Shown here piece by piece: positions 16,428 through 24,116 of a stretch of 34,456 bases of DNA. The DNA is taken from the NCBI GenBank assembly GCA_905202215.1, contig CAJKRG010000030.1, positions 1 to 34,456 of the forward strand. Direction: 5' to 3'. The stretch comes from an uncultured Porphyromonadaceae bacterium (GTDB lineage Bacteria > Bacteroidota > Bacteroidia > Bacteroidales > Muribaculaceae). The first letter of the stretch is position 1, and each line of letters starts with the position of its first letter. The notes under the pieces were generated by a model, which was not told the DNA's origin, made no database searches, and saw only the letters and a list, made by a program, of their open reading frames with translations. Position numbers and translations under genes: made by a program.

Positions 16428-18389
16428 TTATTGTTTGAGTCCGTCATATTCCATCTGTGCTAATTCCCACATGCTCATTGCGTTTTCGAGATCCTTCACC
16501 GCCTGCGCATGCCGGGTGTATATATCGTCGTCAAGCTCACCGGCGGCAATCTTCGCTTCGATTGCCGCAATGTCGGCTTCGCGTTTTTCCACTTCTTTTT
16601 CGGCTTCCTCCACCTTTTTAGCCGCACGTTTCAGCGTTTTCTCGCGCTCGCGCTGTTCGGCATAGCTGAGTCTGGGCGCAGATGCTGAGGACGCAGGCGT
16701 ATCGGGCGTCTTCCGAGGCTGTGCGCTACTCTTCTCCGGCTGCGGTTCAGGTTTTTGTCTGAGTTCAAGCTCGGATAGCGAGGCCATACGTTTTTTCTCG
16801 AGAAACTCGTAGATACCTCCGAGACATTCTGTCACTTTACCGCCCCCGAACTCATAAACCTTCTCTACGAGACCGTCGAGAAACTCACGGTCGTGACTCA
16901 CCACGATCACCGTTCCGTCGAAGTCGCGGATAGCCTGCTTGAGAATATCTTTGGTCTTCATGTCGAGGTGATTGGTCGGTTCGTCGAGTATGAGAAGATT
17001 CACCGGCTCAAGAAGAAGCTTTATCATCGCAAGACGGGTTTTCTCGCCACCCGAAAGCACTTTCACTTTCTTGTCCGACGCTTCGCCGCCAAACATGAAC
17101 GCGCCGAGGATATCGCGTATCTTGGTACGGATATCGCCTACGGCCACATGGTCGATGGTGTCGAAAACTGTAAGCTCTCCGTCAAGCAACTGCGCCTGAT
17201 TCTGCGCAAAATAGCCGATTTTCACATTATGCCCCACGCGGAGCGACCCTGTAAAGGGTATCTCGCCCATGATACATTTGACGAGCGTTGACTTGCCCTG
17301 GCCGTTTTTACCGACAAAAGCCACTTTCTCGCCGCGGCGCAGAGTGAATGTGGCGTGGTCAAAAACCTGATGATCGCCGTATGCCTTGCCGACGTCCTCT
17401 ATTATGAGCGGAAAATCGCCCGAACGGGGTGCCGGCGGAAAGCGGAGATTGAGGCGCGAGGTATCGACCTCGTCGACCTCGATACGCTCTATCTTGGCGA
17501 GTTGCTTTATGCGGCTCTGCACCTGCACCGATTTCGTGGCCTTGTAGCGGAAACGCTCTATAAACTCCTCGGTATCGGCAATCTGCTTCTGCTGGTTGCG
17601 GTAGGCACGCATCTGCTGCTCTATGCGTTCGTCGCGGAGAACGACGAATTTAGAGTAGTTCACGGCATAGTCGTAGATTCGTCCCAGATTTATCTCGATA
17701 GTGCGGTTGGTCACATTGTCGAGAAATGCGCGGTCGTGGCTAACGAGCACCACAGCCTTCGCCTTGGTTATAAGAAAACTCTCGAGCCACTGGATCGACT
17801 CTATGTCGAGATGGTTGGTCGGTTCGTCAAGGAGAAGAACGTCCGGACGCTGCAGAAGGATCTTGGCCAGTTCGATACGCATGCGCCAGCCCCCGCTGAA
17901 TTCCGACGTGGGACGTGTAAAATCGCTCCGTTCGAAGCCCAGACCGATGAGCGTCTTCTCCATCTCAGCCTCATTGTTGTCGCTGTCGGATATGGCGAGG
18001 ATATCGGTCAGTGAAGCTATATTTTCGATCAGTTTCTGATATTCGGCCGACTCATAGTCGGTACGCCGCTGTGCCTCTTCCGAAAGCGCGTCGAGACGGC
18101 GATGCATCTCCTCGAGATGGGCATAGACCTTGCGTACTTCGTCGAGCACGGTGGTATTGTCGGCAAGAACCATCTGCTGAGGCAGATATCCCACCGTAAC
18201 ACCCGCAGGGACAACGACATTGCCCGATGTAGGTTTTTGCAGACCGGCTATGATCTTGAGCATAGTGCTCTTACCCGCACCGTTCTTACCGACGAGAGCT
18301 ATCTTGTCCTTGGGATTGATTACATAGTTTATATTATCGAAGAGCACCTGAGCGCTGAATTCGACAGAAAGGTTATTGACAGATATCAT
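16428..18389 (-). CDS. ABC-F family ATPase
   Basis: A soluble twin-ATPase protein of 653 residues without membrane segments; ABC-F proteins act on the ribosome. Domain 1 has Walker A GKNGAGKST (34-42), signature FSGGWRMR and LLLDEPTNHLD. The interdomain linker includes the P-site tRNA-interaction motif region with FRYKATKSVQVQSRIKQ. Domain 2 has GKNGQGKST near 358-366, LSGGEKTRLAM and LILDEPTNHLD. The C-terminal 90 residues are charged and predicted to form the coiled coil seen in Uup-type members. It heads a six-gene unit, with a -7 box 20 bases before the ATG. Housekeeping translation factor is likelier than antibiotic resistance, but that is inference. Confidence 0.93.
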   Translation of the reverse strand: MISVNNLSVEFSAQVLFDNINYVINPKDKIALVGKNGAGKSTMLKIIAGLQKPTSGNVVVPAGVTVGYLPQQMVLADNTTVLDEVRKVYAHLEEMHRRLDALSEEAQRRTDYESAEYQKLIENIASLTDILAISDSDNNEAEMEKTLIGLGFERSDFTRPTSEFSGGWRMRIELAKILLQRPDVLLLDEPTNHLDIESIQWLESFLITKAKAVVLVSHDRAFLDNVTNRTIEINLGRIYDYAVNYSKFVVLRDERIEQQMRAYRNQQKQIADTEEFIERFRYKATKSVQVQSRIKQLAKIERIEVDEVDTSRLNLRFPPAPRSGDFPLIIEDVGKAYGDHQVFDHATFTLRRGEKVAFVGKNGQGKSTLVKCIMGEIPFTGSLRVGHNVKIGYFAQNQAQLLDGELTVFDTIDHVAVGDIRTKIRDILGAFMFGGEASDKKVKVLSGGEKTRLAMIKLLLEPVNLLILDEPTNHLDMKTKDILKQAIRDFDGTVIVVSHDREFLDGLVEKVYEFGGGKVTECLGGIYEFLEKKRMASLSELELRQKPEPQPEKSSAQPRKTPDTPASSASAPRLSYAEQREREKTLKRAAKKVEEAEKEVEKREADIAAIEAKIAAGELDDDIYTRHAQAVKDLENAMSMWELAQMEYDGLKQ

Positions 18390-18409
18390 TTGCTATCAGT
18401 TTCAATCTG

Positions 18410-18417
18410 CAAAGATA
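18410..18417 (-). promoter_or_regulatory. -7 box (TATCTTTG) for the ABC-F operon
   Basis: The minus strand reads TATCTTTGCAG 20 bases before the ATG at 18389, the same eleven bases as at the nhaC promoter. The leader would be only about 13 bases. No -33 TTTG at standard spacing. Confidence 0.6.
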
Positions 18418-18529
18418 GCAAATTTCGCCGAATGTCAGCCTCTCAGCCCTAAACATAAAACAATTGCCAATATTTTATATCTTGTTGCCATGCACAAAAT
18501 TAGCCATTCTGTGATAAAGAAACATAAAA

Positions 18530-18565
18530 TTCCGCATTCCATGAGCAAGCTCATAAAATGCGGAA
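18530..18565 (-). terminator. Terminator of the dnaN-recN-rlmB unit
   Basis: TTCCGCATT (18530-18538) pairs with AATGCGGAA (18557-18565), with an inner ATGAGC/GCTCAT stem, and on the minus strand is followed by TTTTATG. It starts 53 bases after the rlmB stop. Confidence 0.85.
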
Positions 18566-18617
18566 GTAAAAAACATTCCTTTTATTAACAAAAACAAAGA
18601 GCGCTTATACCGTCCTC

Positions 18618-19373
18618 TCAGATTATTTCGAGATTGTCGGCAAGACGCTGGCGCACCACCTCGTACATCATCACGCCCGCGGCCACACCAACGTTCAGCG
18701 AACCGATCTTTCCGAACATCGGGATAGCACTTCGTGTGTCGGCCAGCCTGAGCACCTCGGGAGATATGCCTATATCCTCGGCTCCCATCACCAATGCAAG
18801 AGGAGTTGTATAGTTGCCGAGAGTGTAGTTTTCGGATGCCTTTTCTGTCGCACATACAATCTGGCAACCGCTGTCCTTTAGAAAGCGGACGGCATCGGAA
18901 AGCGAATTTTCGCGACACACGGGAATATGAAGCAATGCGCCGGCCGATGTCTTGACGGCATCGGCGCCCACGCTGACACTGCCACGTGTCGGAATAACTA
19001 TGGCATTGACGCCGCAACATTCGGCCGTACGGGCAATCGCACCGAAATTGCGTACATCGGTAATGCCGTCGAGCACAAGTATGAAAGGCAACAGACCGTC
19101 TTCGAACATTGTAGGCACGATGTCGTGCAACCTGCAATATTCCACGGCGCTAAGGAAAGCCACAACGCCCTGATGGTTCTTGCGTGTTATACGGTTGAGT
19201 TTTTCGACAGGCACACGCTGCACCGGTATCATGTGAGCTTTTGCAAGTTTCAGGAGGCGCTGGGCCATATCGCCGTTCAGATCTTTCTTGACAAGGAGCT
19301 TATCGACAGTACGACCTGATTCGATTGCCTCTATGGCTGAATGAATGCCAAATATATAATCGCTTGATTCCAC
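18618..19373 (-). CDS. rlmB: 23S rRNA (guanosine-2'-O-)methyltransferase RlmB-like (SpoU/TrmH family)
   Basis: A SAM-dependent 2'-O-ribose methyltransferase with the SPOUT knot. The N-terminal substrate-binding domain starts YIFGIHSAIEAIESGRTVDKLLV. The catalytic domain has motif 1 LDGITDVRNFGAIARTAE, motif 2 LVMGAEDIGIS and motif 3 IPMFGKIGSLNVGVAAGVMMYE. At 251 residues it has the usual RlmB/TrmH-group-3 length and domain order; the exact target nucleotide (G2251 in E. coli) is inferred. It lies 77 bases after recN, with a 7-bp-periodic array in the gap, and before a strong terminator, so it is the last gene of its unit. Confidence 0.93.
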   Translation of the reverse strand: MESSDYIFGIHSAIEAIESGRTVDKLLVKKDLNGDMAQRLLKLAKAHMIPVQRVPVEKLNRITRKNHQGVVAFLSAVEYCRLHDIVPTMFEDGLLPFILVLDGITDVRNFGAIARTAECCGVNAIVIPTRGSVSVGADAVKTSAGALLHIPVCRENSLSDAVRFLKDSGCQIVCATEKASENYTLGNYTTPLALVMGAEDIGISPEVLRLADTRSAIPMFGKIGSLNVGVAAGVMMYEVVRQRLADNLEII

Positions 19374-19378
19374 GTTGT

Positions 19379-19420
19379 CTAAGTATTAAATAATAAGTAA
19401 TAGGTAATAAGTAAGAGATA
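19379..19420. repeat. Degenerate 7-bp-periodic array between recN and rlmB
   Basis: Six consecutive heptamers on the plus strand: CTAAGTA, TTAAATA, ATAAGTA, ATAGGTA, ATAAGTA and AGAGATA (unit ATAAGTA; TACTTAT on the transcribed strand). It fills more than half of the 77-base gap and starts five bases before the rlmB ATG. Confidence 0.8.
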
Positions 19421-19450
19421 ATCCGGGCAAGCCAGATGTGCGCTTTATGA

Positions 19451-21148
19451 TTATTTCACTTGTTTTGAAAGCAAAGTGCGCGCAGTGGCCAGCGCGGTAG
19501 GATCATCGGGATTTCCGCTGAGCATCAAGGCAAGCTCGGCCTGACGCCCCGCATCATCGAGCCTGCGGATACGGGTTGTGGTGCTGTTCTCGTCGTCTTC
19601 TTTGTAAACCTTGAAATGTACGCGCCCCATCGCCGCCACTCCGGGAAGATGGGTAATGCATATCACCTGCAGCGAACGGCTCATGCCGGCCATCATGGCT
19701 GCCATACGAGTGGCCACATCGCCCGACACGCCGGTATCGACCTCGTCGAAAATAATCGAGGGCAAATGCATGCGCTCTGCAAGAATGGCACGAACGGTGA
19801 GCACCAGACGCGAAATCTCGCCGCCGGATGCGGCTCCGCCGAGAGGCATCAAGGCCTGGTTTTTATTGAATGCGAACAGATACTGCACCTGATCGAAGCC
19901 GTCGATACCGAGTTTGCCGCGCGTAAACGATATGTCGCATCGCAGATTGGGCATTCCCAGAGGCGAGGCAGCCTCCCGCAGCTGACGCGAAAAGACTGCG
20001 GCAGCGGCAGTGCGCCGGTCGCTCAGCTCGGCGGCGAGAGTCACTGCGGCCTTCTTGGCTCGCTTGGCCTCGGCTTCGAGACGGGCGAGCACACGGTCGC
20101 CGTCTTCGAGTGTGGCCAGCTGACTGCCGAGACGGTCGCGGATGGCTATGAGCTCGTCGGCATTGGCGACATGGTGTTTAGTCTCAAGAGAATACAGCCG
20201 GCCGAGACGTTCCTCCACTTCCTCAAGACGTCCGGGATCGGCGTTCAGCGATTCGCGGTAGCCCATCAGGGTATCTGCTATATCAGCCAGTTCAATACGG
20301 GTGGATTCGAGACGTTCCGACAGATTATGGAAATCGATCTCGGGTTCTTCGGTCTCGTCTTCGTCGACAAGATTCATTGCAAGGCTCTCTACAGCGGACA
20401 CAGCCTCGTCAAGAGCCGTCTGAACATTCACCGGCTCGCCCGAAAGAGGGGTAAGCGCACGGTCGATCTGCTCCAGAAGTTCGTCGAGATTCGACAGGGT
20501 CTCGCGTTCATGCTCGAGAGCCTCATGCTCGCCAGGCTGAAGATCCATAGCCTCGAGTTCATTATACTGAAAAGCGATATAATCGGCGTCGTCGCGGTTG
20601 CGGCGTATCATATCGCGTGTCTCGGTATATTGCTTCAGACTGCGGCGATAGACAGCATACGCACCACGATAGCTTTCGAGAAGTTCATGCGTATCGGCGA
20701 GATTGTCGAGGATTTCCAGCTGATACTCGGGCGAGGCGAGCATGAGATTCTGATGCTGCGAATGGATATCGATGAGCCTCACGGCTATCTGACGCAACAC
20801 CGGCAAGGTGACAGGCGAATCATTGACAAAGGCACGCGAGCGCCCTCCGGGAAGAAGCTCGCGCCGCAGTATGCAGTCGCCGTCGACGCTATCGAAACCC
20901 ATCTCGGAAAGCATGCTTCCGACTCCGGGTGCATCGCCGATACCGAACACAGCCTCGATCACCGACTTACGAGCCTGGTCTCGCACCACACGCATATCGG
21001 CCCGCTCACCCAGCAACAGTCCCAGAGCGCCGAGAATTATCGACTTGCCGGCACCGGTCTCGCCGGTGATGATATTGAATCCGGGATCGAACTCGATCTC
21101 CATGCCGCTTATGAGGGCATAGTTGGATATAAGAAGACTTTTAATCAT
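19451..21148 (-). CDS. recN: DNA repair protein RecN
   Basis: SMC-like ATPase acting in double-strand break repair. At 565 residues it has the N-terminal FNIITGETGAGKS Walker A (29-36), ILRRELLPGGRSRAFVNDSP and DIHSQHQNL segments. A central coiled coil of about 250 residues is split by a hinge-like turn. The C-terminal signature reads GGAASGGEISRLVLTVR with Walker B IFDEVDTGVSG, then the conserved VICITHLPGVA. It overlaps the DUF4835 gene by four bases (ATGA), so the two are translationally coupled. All motifs are intact. Confidence 0.97.
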   Translation of the reverse strand: MIKSLLISNYALISGMEIEFDPGFNIITGETGAGKSIILGALGLLLGERADMRVVRDQARKSVIEAVFGIGDAPGVGSMLSEMGFDSVDGDCILRRELLPGGRSRAFVNDSPVTLPVLRQIAVRLIDIHSQHQNLMLASPEYQLEILDNLADTHELLESYRGAYAVYRRSLKQYTETRDMIRRNRDDADYIAFQYNELEAMDLQPGEHEALEHERETLSNLDELLEQIDRALTPLSGEPVNVQTALDEAVSAVESLAMNLVDEDETEEPEIDFHNLSERLESTRIELADIADTLMGYRESLNADPGRLEEVEERLGRLYSLETKHHVANADELIAIRDRLGSQLATLEDGDRVLARLEAEAKRAKKAAVTLAAELSDRRTAAAAVFSRQLREAASPLGMPNLRCDISFTRGKLGIDGFDQVQYLFAFNKNQALMPLGGAASGGEISRLVLTVRAILAERMHLPSIIFDEVDTGVSGDVATRMAAMMAGMSRSLQVICITHLPGVAAMGRVHFKVYKEDDENSTTTRIRRLDDAGRQAELALMLSGNPDDPTALATARTLLSKQVK

Positions 21149-22068
21149 TTTTCAGCTCCTTTCCTGATTTCCTCGAGCCGCTGGTTTTCCGTCGGATAAA
21201 CCGGCTCGAGAAGCTTGTAGACGGCTTCGCGTTCGCGCTGCGGAGCCTTGGAGTAGATATTGACCAGCTCGTCGAGCTTGGCATCCTTGAACATCGACAA
21301 GGCAACCGACATAGGAGCCGCCGAATATATTTTCTGAATCGCATCGAGCGATTCGGTGACAGCCGCACGCCCTTTGTCGACAGATGTAGACATTATATCA
21401 AGACCCTGGCGGTGATACTGGTAGAGAAGATCGCGTATCACCGAGGCCGGCGCATCGGTAAACGACGAAAGGACGGCACTGCGGTTTTTCGTATCTTCAA
21501 AAGCTTTCCAGCCTGTCTCACCCGAAGACTGCGCCATCTGAACGATCTGTTTGAGCCGTTCGAAATACGGTTCGCCGCCTTTCGGCGAAAACGAGTCGAA
21601 ATCGACCGCAAGCACAAGAAAGGCATAGAAATTGAGAATGGCCGTAAGCTGGCTTTCCATATTGTTGACGGAATATACCAGCGGCTCGCCCTCGCGATAG
21701 GTAAACTCTATCTTTGTGTCCTTGAAGTTGATTAATGTAGTTGTATAACTGCTGTTGTAGACCGGACGCAGAGACTGGATCTGGAGATCGCCCTTCACAA
21801 CATCGTCGGCATACTCCTTGACCGTGAGGAAGAGACGGCATTCGATTTTTTCGTTGGCGGCAATCTGAGTATTAGTGAACACCGTAGTGTTCAGATACTC
21901 GCTCATCGCCTGCTGCAGAGTCTCGAAAACCTGTTTATAGGTGCCGTTGACCTGATCGGAATTCACCTCGACAGTACAGAGAAGTTCCTGGGCCGACGCG
22001 CAGAAACACGCCAACATCATTAGCAGCGCCATGGCCGCGGTTCGGAGGAGATTGGTGACAATCGTCAT
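21145..22068 (-). CDS. DUF4835-family exported protein (PorD-like)
   Basis: A 307-residue secreted protein with a signal peptide ending near residue 26 (ASAQ) and a mature start of ELLCTVEVNSDQV. The conserved early pattern with N-x-x-Q-V and INNRKWT-like equivalents, followed by IECRLFLTVKEYADDVVKGDLQIQSLRPVYNSSY and the YAFLVLAVDFDSFSPKGGEPYF segment, is what I associate with DUF4835, some members of which are called PorD in the type IX secretion literature. No other T9SS gene is in the window and no T9SS sorting domain was recognised here. It overlaps coaBC and recN by four bases each, an arrangement I recall from other Bacteroidetes. Confidence 0.82.
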   Translation of the reverse strand: MTIVTNLLRTAAMALLMMLACFCASAQELLCTVEVNSDQVNGTYKQVFETLQQAMSEYLNTTVFTNTQIAANEKIECRLFLTVKEYADDVVKGDLQIQSLRPVYNSSYTTTLINFKDTKIEFTYREGEPLVYSVNNMESQLTAILNFYAFLVLAVDFDSFSPKGGEPYFERLKQIVQMAQSSGETGWKAFEDTKNRSAVLSSFTDAPASVIRDLLYQYHRQGLDIMSTSVDKGRAAVTESLDAIQKIYSAAPMSVALSMFKDAKLDELVNIYSKAPQREREAVYKLLEPVYPTENQRLEEIRKGAEK

Positions 22069-23264
22069 AGAGTAGCGATAAAATCGAGGATATCGGCCGC
22101 TACAGCCTTTTTTGATTTGAGAGGATATTCCGCCGGAATATCGCAGGCAGCGGATATAATGCTGATCTTGTTGGTATCGGTACCGAAGCCGGCGCCCTTG
22201 TCGGCCAGACTGTTCACCACGATCATATCGAGATTCTTCCTGGCGAGCTTGTCGCGTCCGTTGGCGATGGCGTGGTCCGTCTCGAGGGCGAAACCGACAA
22301 GAATCTGGCCCGGACGCTTCTCTTGACCGAGGGTGGCGGCGATATCTGGATTCTTGACAAGCTCGATGTTGTCGAACTCGGCCTTTTCCCGCTTGATCTT
22401 GCTGTCGAATACATGTGCCGGAGCGTAGTCGGCAACCGCAGCCGTCAATATGGCTATATCAGCCGAGCCGAATGCCTCCTGCGCCGCCGCAAGCATTTCG
22501 CGTGCGCTCTCTACGTCGACACGCCGTATGCGCGGATTGCTGACCGAAAGCGCCGTCGGGCCGCTCACAAGCGTCACCTCGGCACCGCGGGAAGCGGCTT
22601 CTTCGGCTATGGCATAACCCATCTTGCCGGTAGAGAAATTACCTATGAAACGCACAGGATCTATGCGTTCGTATGTCGGTCCCGCCGTAACGAGCACTTT
22701 CTTACCCGCCAGGGGGCTTCCGGCGGCAAAAAAAGCGTCGAGAACGGCGGCAATCTTCTCGGGTTCCTCCATACGGCCGCGGCCGGTGAGACCGCTGGCA
22801 AGTTCGCCTGTTTCCGGCTCGATTATATGCACGCCGTCGCCGGCGAGAGTGGCGAGATTGCGTGCGGTAGTCGGATGAGCCATCATATCGAGATCCATTG
22901 CCGGCGCCACAAATACAGGACAGCGGGCCGAAAGATAGGTTGTCACAAGCATATTGTCGGCAACGCCGCAGGCCATTTTGGCAAGCGTCGAGGCCGTGGC
23001 CGGGGCAACAATCATGGCATCGGCCCATTCGCCCAAAGCAACATGTGAATGCCACTCGCCGGTATTGGCGCTGAAAAATTCGGTGATCACCGGACGCTGC
23101 GAGAGCGACGACAATGTTACCGGCTGTATGAACTCGCGCGCGTTCGGAGTCATCACGACCTGCACCTGCGCTCCACCCTTCACGAGCTGACGCAAAAGCA
23201 CAACACTCTTATATGCGGCAATACCGCCGCTTATTCCAAGTATGATATTCTTGCCTTTAAGCAT
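22065..23264 (-). CDS. coaBC: Bifunctional phosphopantothenoylcysteine decarboxylase / phosphopantothenate-cysteine ligase
   Basis: Two consecutive steps of coenzyme A synthesis. The CoaC flavoprotein half (1-180) starts NIILGISGGIAAYKS and has the active His at 74 (HSHVAL). The CoaB half begins KKVLVTAGPTYERIDPVRFI and carries NFSTGKMGYAIAE, LTAAVADYAP, KIKR and the KNPDIA region. Two positions known to matter in E. coli Dfp differ: the Asn of the PxMNxxM motif is Asp at 124 (PAMDLDM), and the Cys of the ACGxxGxGRM clamp is Ser at 157 (LASGLTGRGRM). I checked both codons (22893-22895 and 22794-22796). The state may be common in the phylum. It overlaps neighbours as TAATG and ATGA. Confidence 0.95.
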   Translation of the reverse strand: MLKGKNIILGISGGIAAYKSVVLLRQLVKGGAQVQVVMTPNAREFIQPVTLSSLSQRPVITEFFSANTGEWHSHVALGEWADAMIVAPATASTLAKMACGVADNMLVTTYLSARCPVFVAPAMDLDMMAHPTTARNLATLAGDGVHIIEPETGELASGLTGRGRMEEPEKIAAVLDAFFAAGSPLAGKKVLVTAGPTYERIDPVRFIGNFSTGKMGYAIAEEAASRGAEVTLVSGPTALSVSNPRIRRVDVESAREMLAAAQEAFGSADIAILTAAVADYAPAHVFDSKIKREKAEFDNIELVKNPDIAATLGQEKRPGQILVGFALETDHAIANGRDKLARKNLDMIVVNSLADKGAGFGTDTNKISIISAACDIPAEYPLKSKKAVAADILDFIATL

Positions 23265-24028
23265 TATTTCTTGGCCCGCAGGCGGATTCGGGTGAATACT
23301 TTCTTTGTGTTGCGCGGAAAATCGCCCTGCATTATCCAGCTATAGTAACCGGGATCCTTTTCGAGCACTTCTTCGGCCACGCGACCTTTGTATTTGCCGA
23401 AATTGATGATCTCACGGTTCTGATCGTCGTAGATCAGACGTCCGGCTATATCGACATTGCGGTTCGCACACGCATATTCCGACAACGGGCCGATCTCGAC
23501 AGGCAGATCGTCGTAGCGTTCAAGCTGGGCGAGAAGCACTTCCATAGTCGCGCGGGTATCGGCCAAGGCACCGTGAGCGCCTTCAAGTTCGGCTCCGCAA
23601 TAGTAGCGGTATGCGGCCACGAGTGTACGCGGTTCTTTCTTGTGATATATGGTCTGCACATCGATGAAGCGGGCCTTCGAGAAATCGAAATCGACACCCG
23701 CACGCTCGAACTCGGCATCCAGTAGAGGAATATCGAAGCGGTTTGAATTGAAGCCGGCTATATCGCAGCCGAACAACTGCTGGGCAAGCGACGCGGCCAC
23801 CTGACGGAAAGTAGGCTCATTGGCGACATCCTCGTCGGTTATGTGATGTATTGCTGTCGCTTCGGCCGGAATCGGCATTTCAGGATTGATACGTCGCGTC
23901 TTTTCGACCACATGACCGTCCGGATGAAGTTTCACCATCGAAATCTCAACTATACGGTCTGTAGATATGTTCGTACCGGTGGTCTCGAGATCGAAAAACA
24001 CCACCGGTCGGTTAAGTTTCAGTTTCAT
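23264..24028 (-). CDS. DEDDh 3'-5' exonuclease (DnaQ-like) with C-terminal DUF3820-like module
   Basis: A 254-residue nuclease related to the proofreading subunit of DNA polymerase III. Catalytic residues of the DEDDh set are visible: D13 and E15 (FFDLETTG), D99 (NRFDIPLLD), and H152 with D157 (HGALADTRA). After residue 205 comes a separate module, INFGKYKGR then DPGYYSWIMQGDFPRNTKK, that resembles DUF3820 and is absent from E. coli DnaQ. It starts 88 bases after dnaN and its stop overlaps the coaBC start (TAATG). Co-transcription with the beta clamp suggests clamp-linked proofreading or repair, which is inference; there is no obvious clamp-binding peptide. Confidence 0.9.
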   Translation of the reverse strand: MKLKLNRPVVFFDLETTGTNISTDRIVEISMVKLHPDGHVVEKTRRINPEMPIPAEATAIHHITDEDVANEPTFRQVAASLAQQLFGCDIAGFNSNRFDIPLLDAEFERAGVDFDFSKARFIDVQTIYHKKEPRTLVAAYRYYCGAELEGAHGALADTRATMEVLLAQLERYDDLPVEIGPLSEYACANRNVDIAGRLIYDDQNREIINFGKYKGRVAEEVLEKDPGYYSWIMQGDFPRNTKKVFTRIRLRAKK

Positions 24029-24030
24029 TC

Positions 24031-24112
24031 TTTATAATTTATAATCAAGAATCAACAATTGCGGATTGAATGCTCTCTCCTGCTATAAATTATCAATTCC
24101 AAATTATTAAAT
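24031..24112. repeat. Two short 7-bp-periodic stretches between dnaN and the exonuclease gene
   Basis: Heptamers TTTATAA, TTTATAA, TCAAGAA, TCAACAA (24031-24058) and ATAAATT, ATCAATT, CCAAATT, ATTAAAT (24085-24112), separated by about 26 bases of ordinary sequence. More degenerate than the arrays at 11395 and 19379; the first stretch starts three bases before the exonuclease ATG. Confidence 0.55.
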
Positions 24113-24116
24113 CGTA

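Noticed and set aside
16409..16447. Longer N-terminus for the M13 peptidase.
   Set aside because: It would overlap the ABC-F gene and place 13 residues before a textbook lipoprotein signal peptide.
18390..18421. Inverted repeat TTGCTATC...GATAGCAA before the ABC-F start, a possible leader hairpin or attenuator.
   Set aside because: One arm overlaps the -7 box, so most of it would not be transcribed; it cannot form an mRNA hairpin if the start is about seven bases downstream.
19616..21199. A 527-codon open frame on the plus strand, antisense to recN.
   Set aside because: recN is complete on the other strand; the antisense product has no motif and runs into the next gene boundary without a start context.
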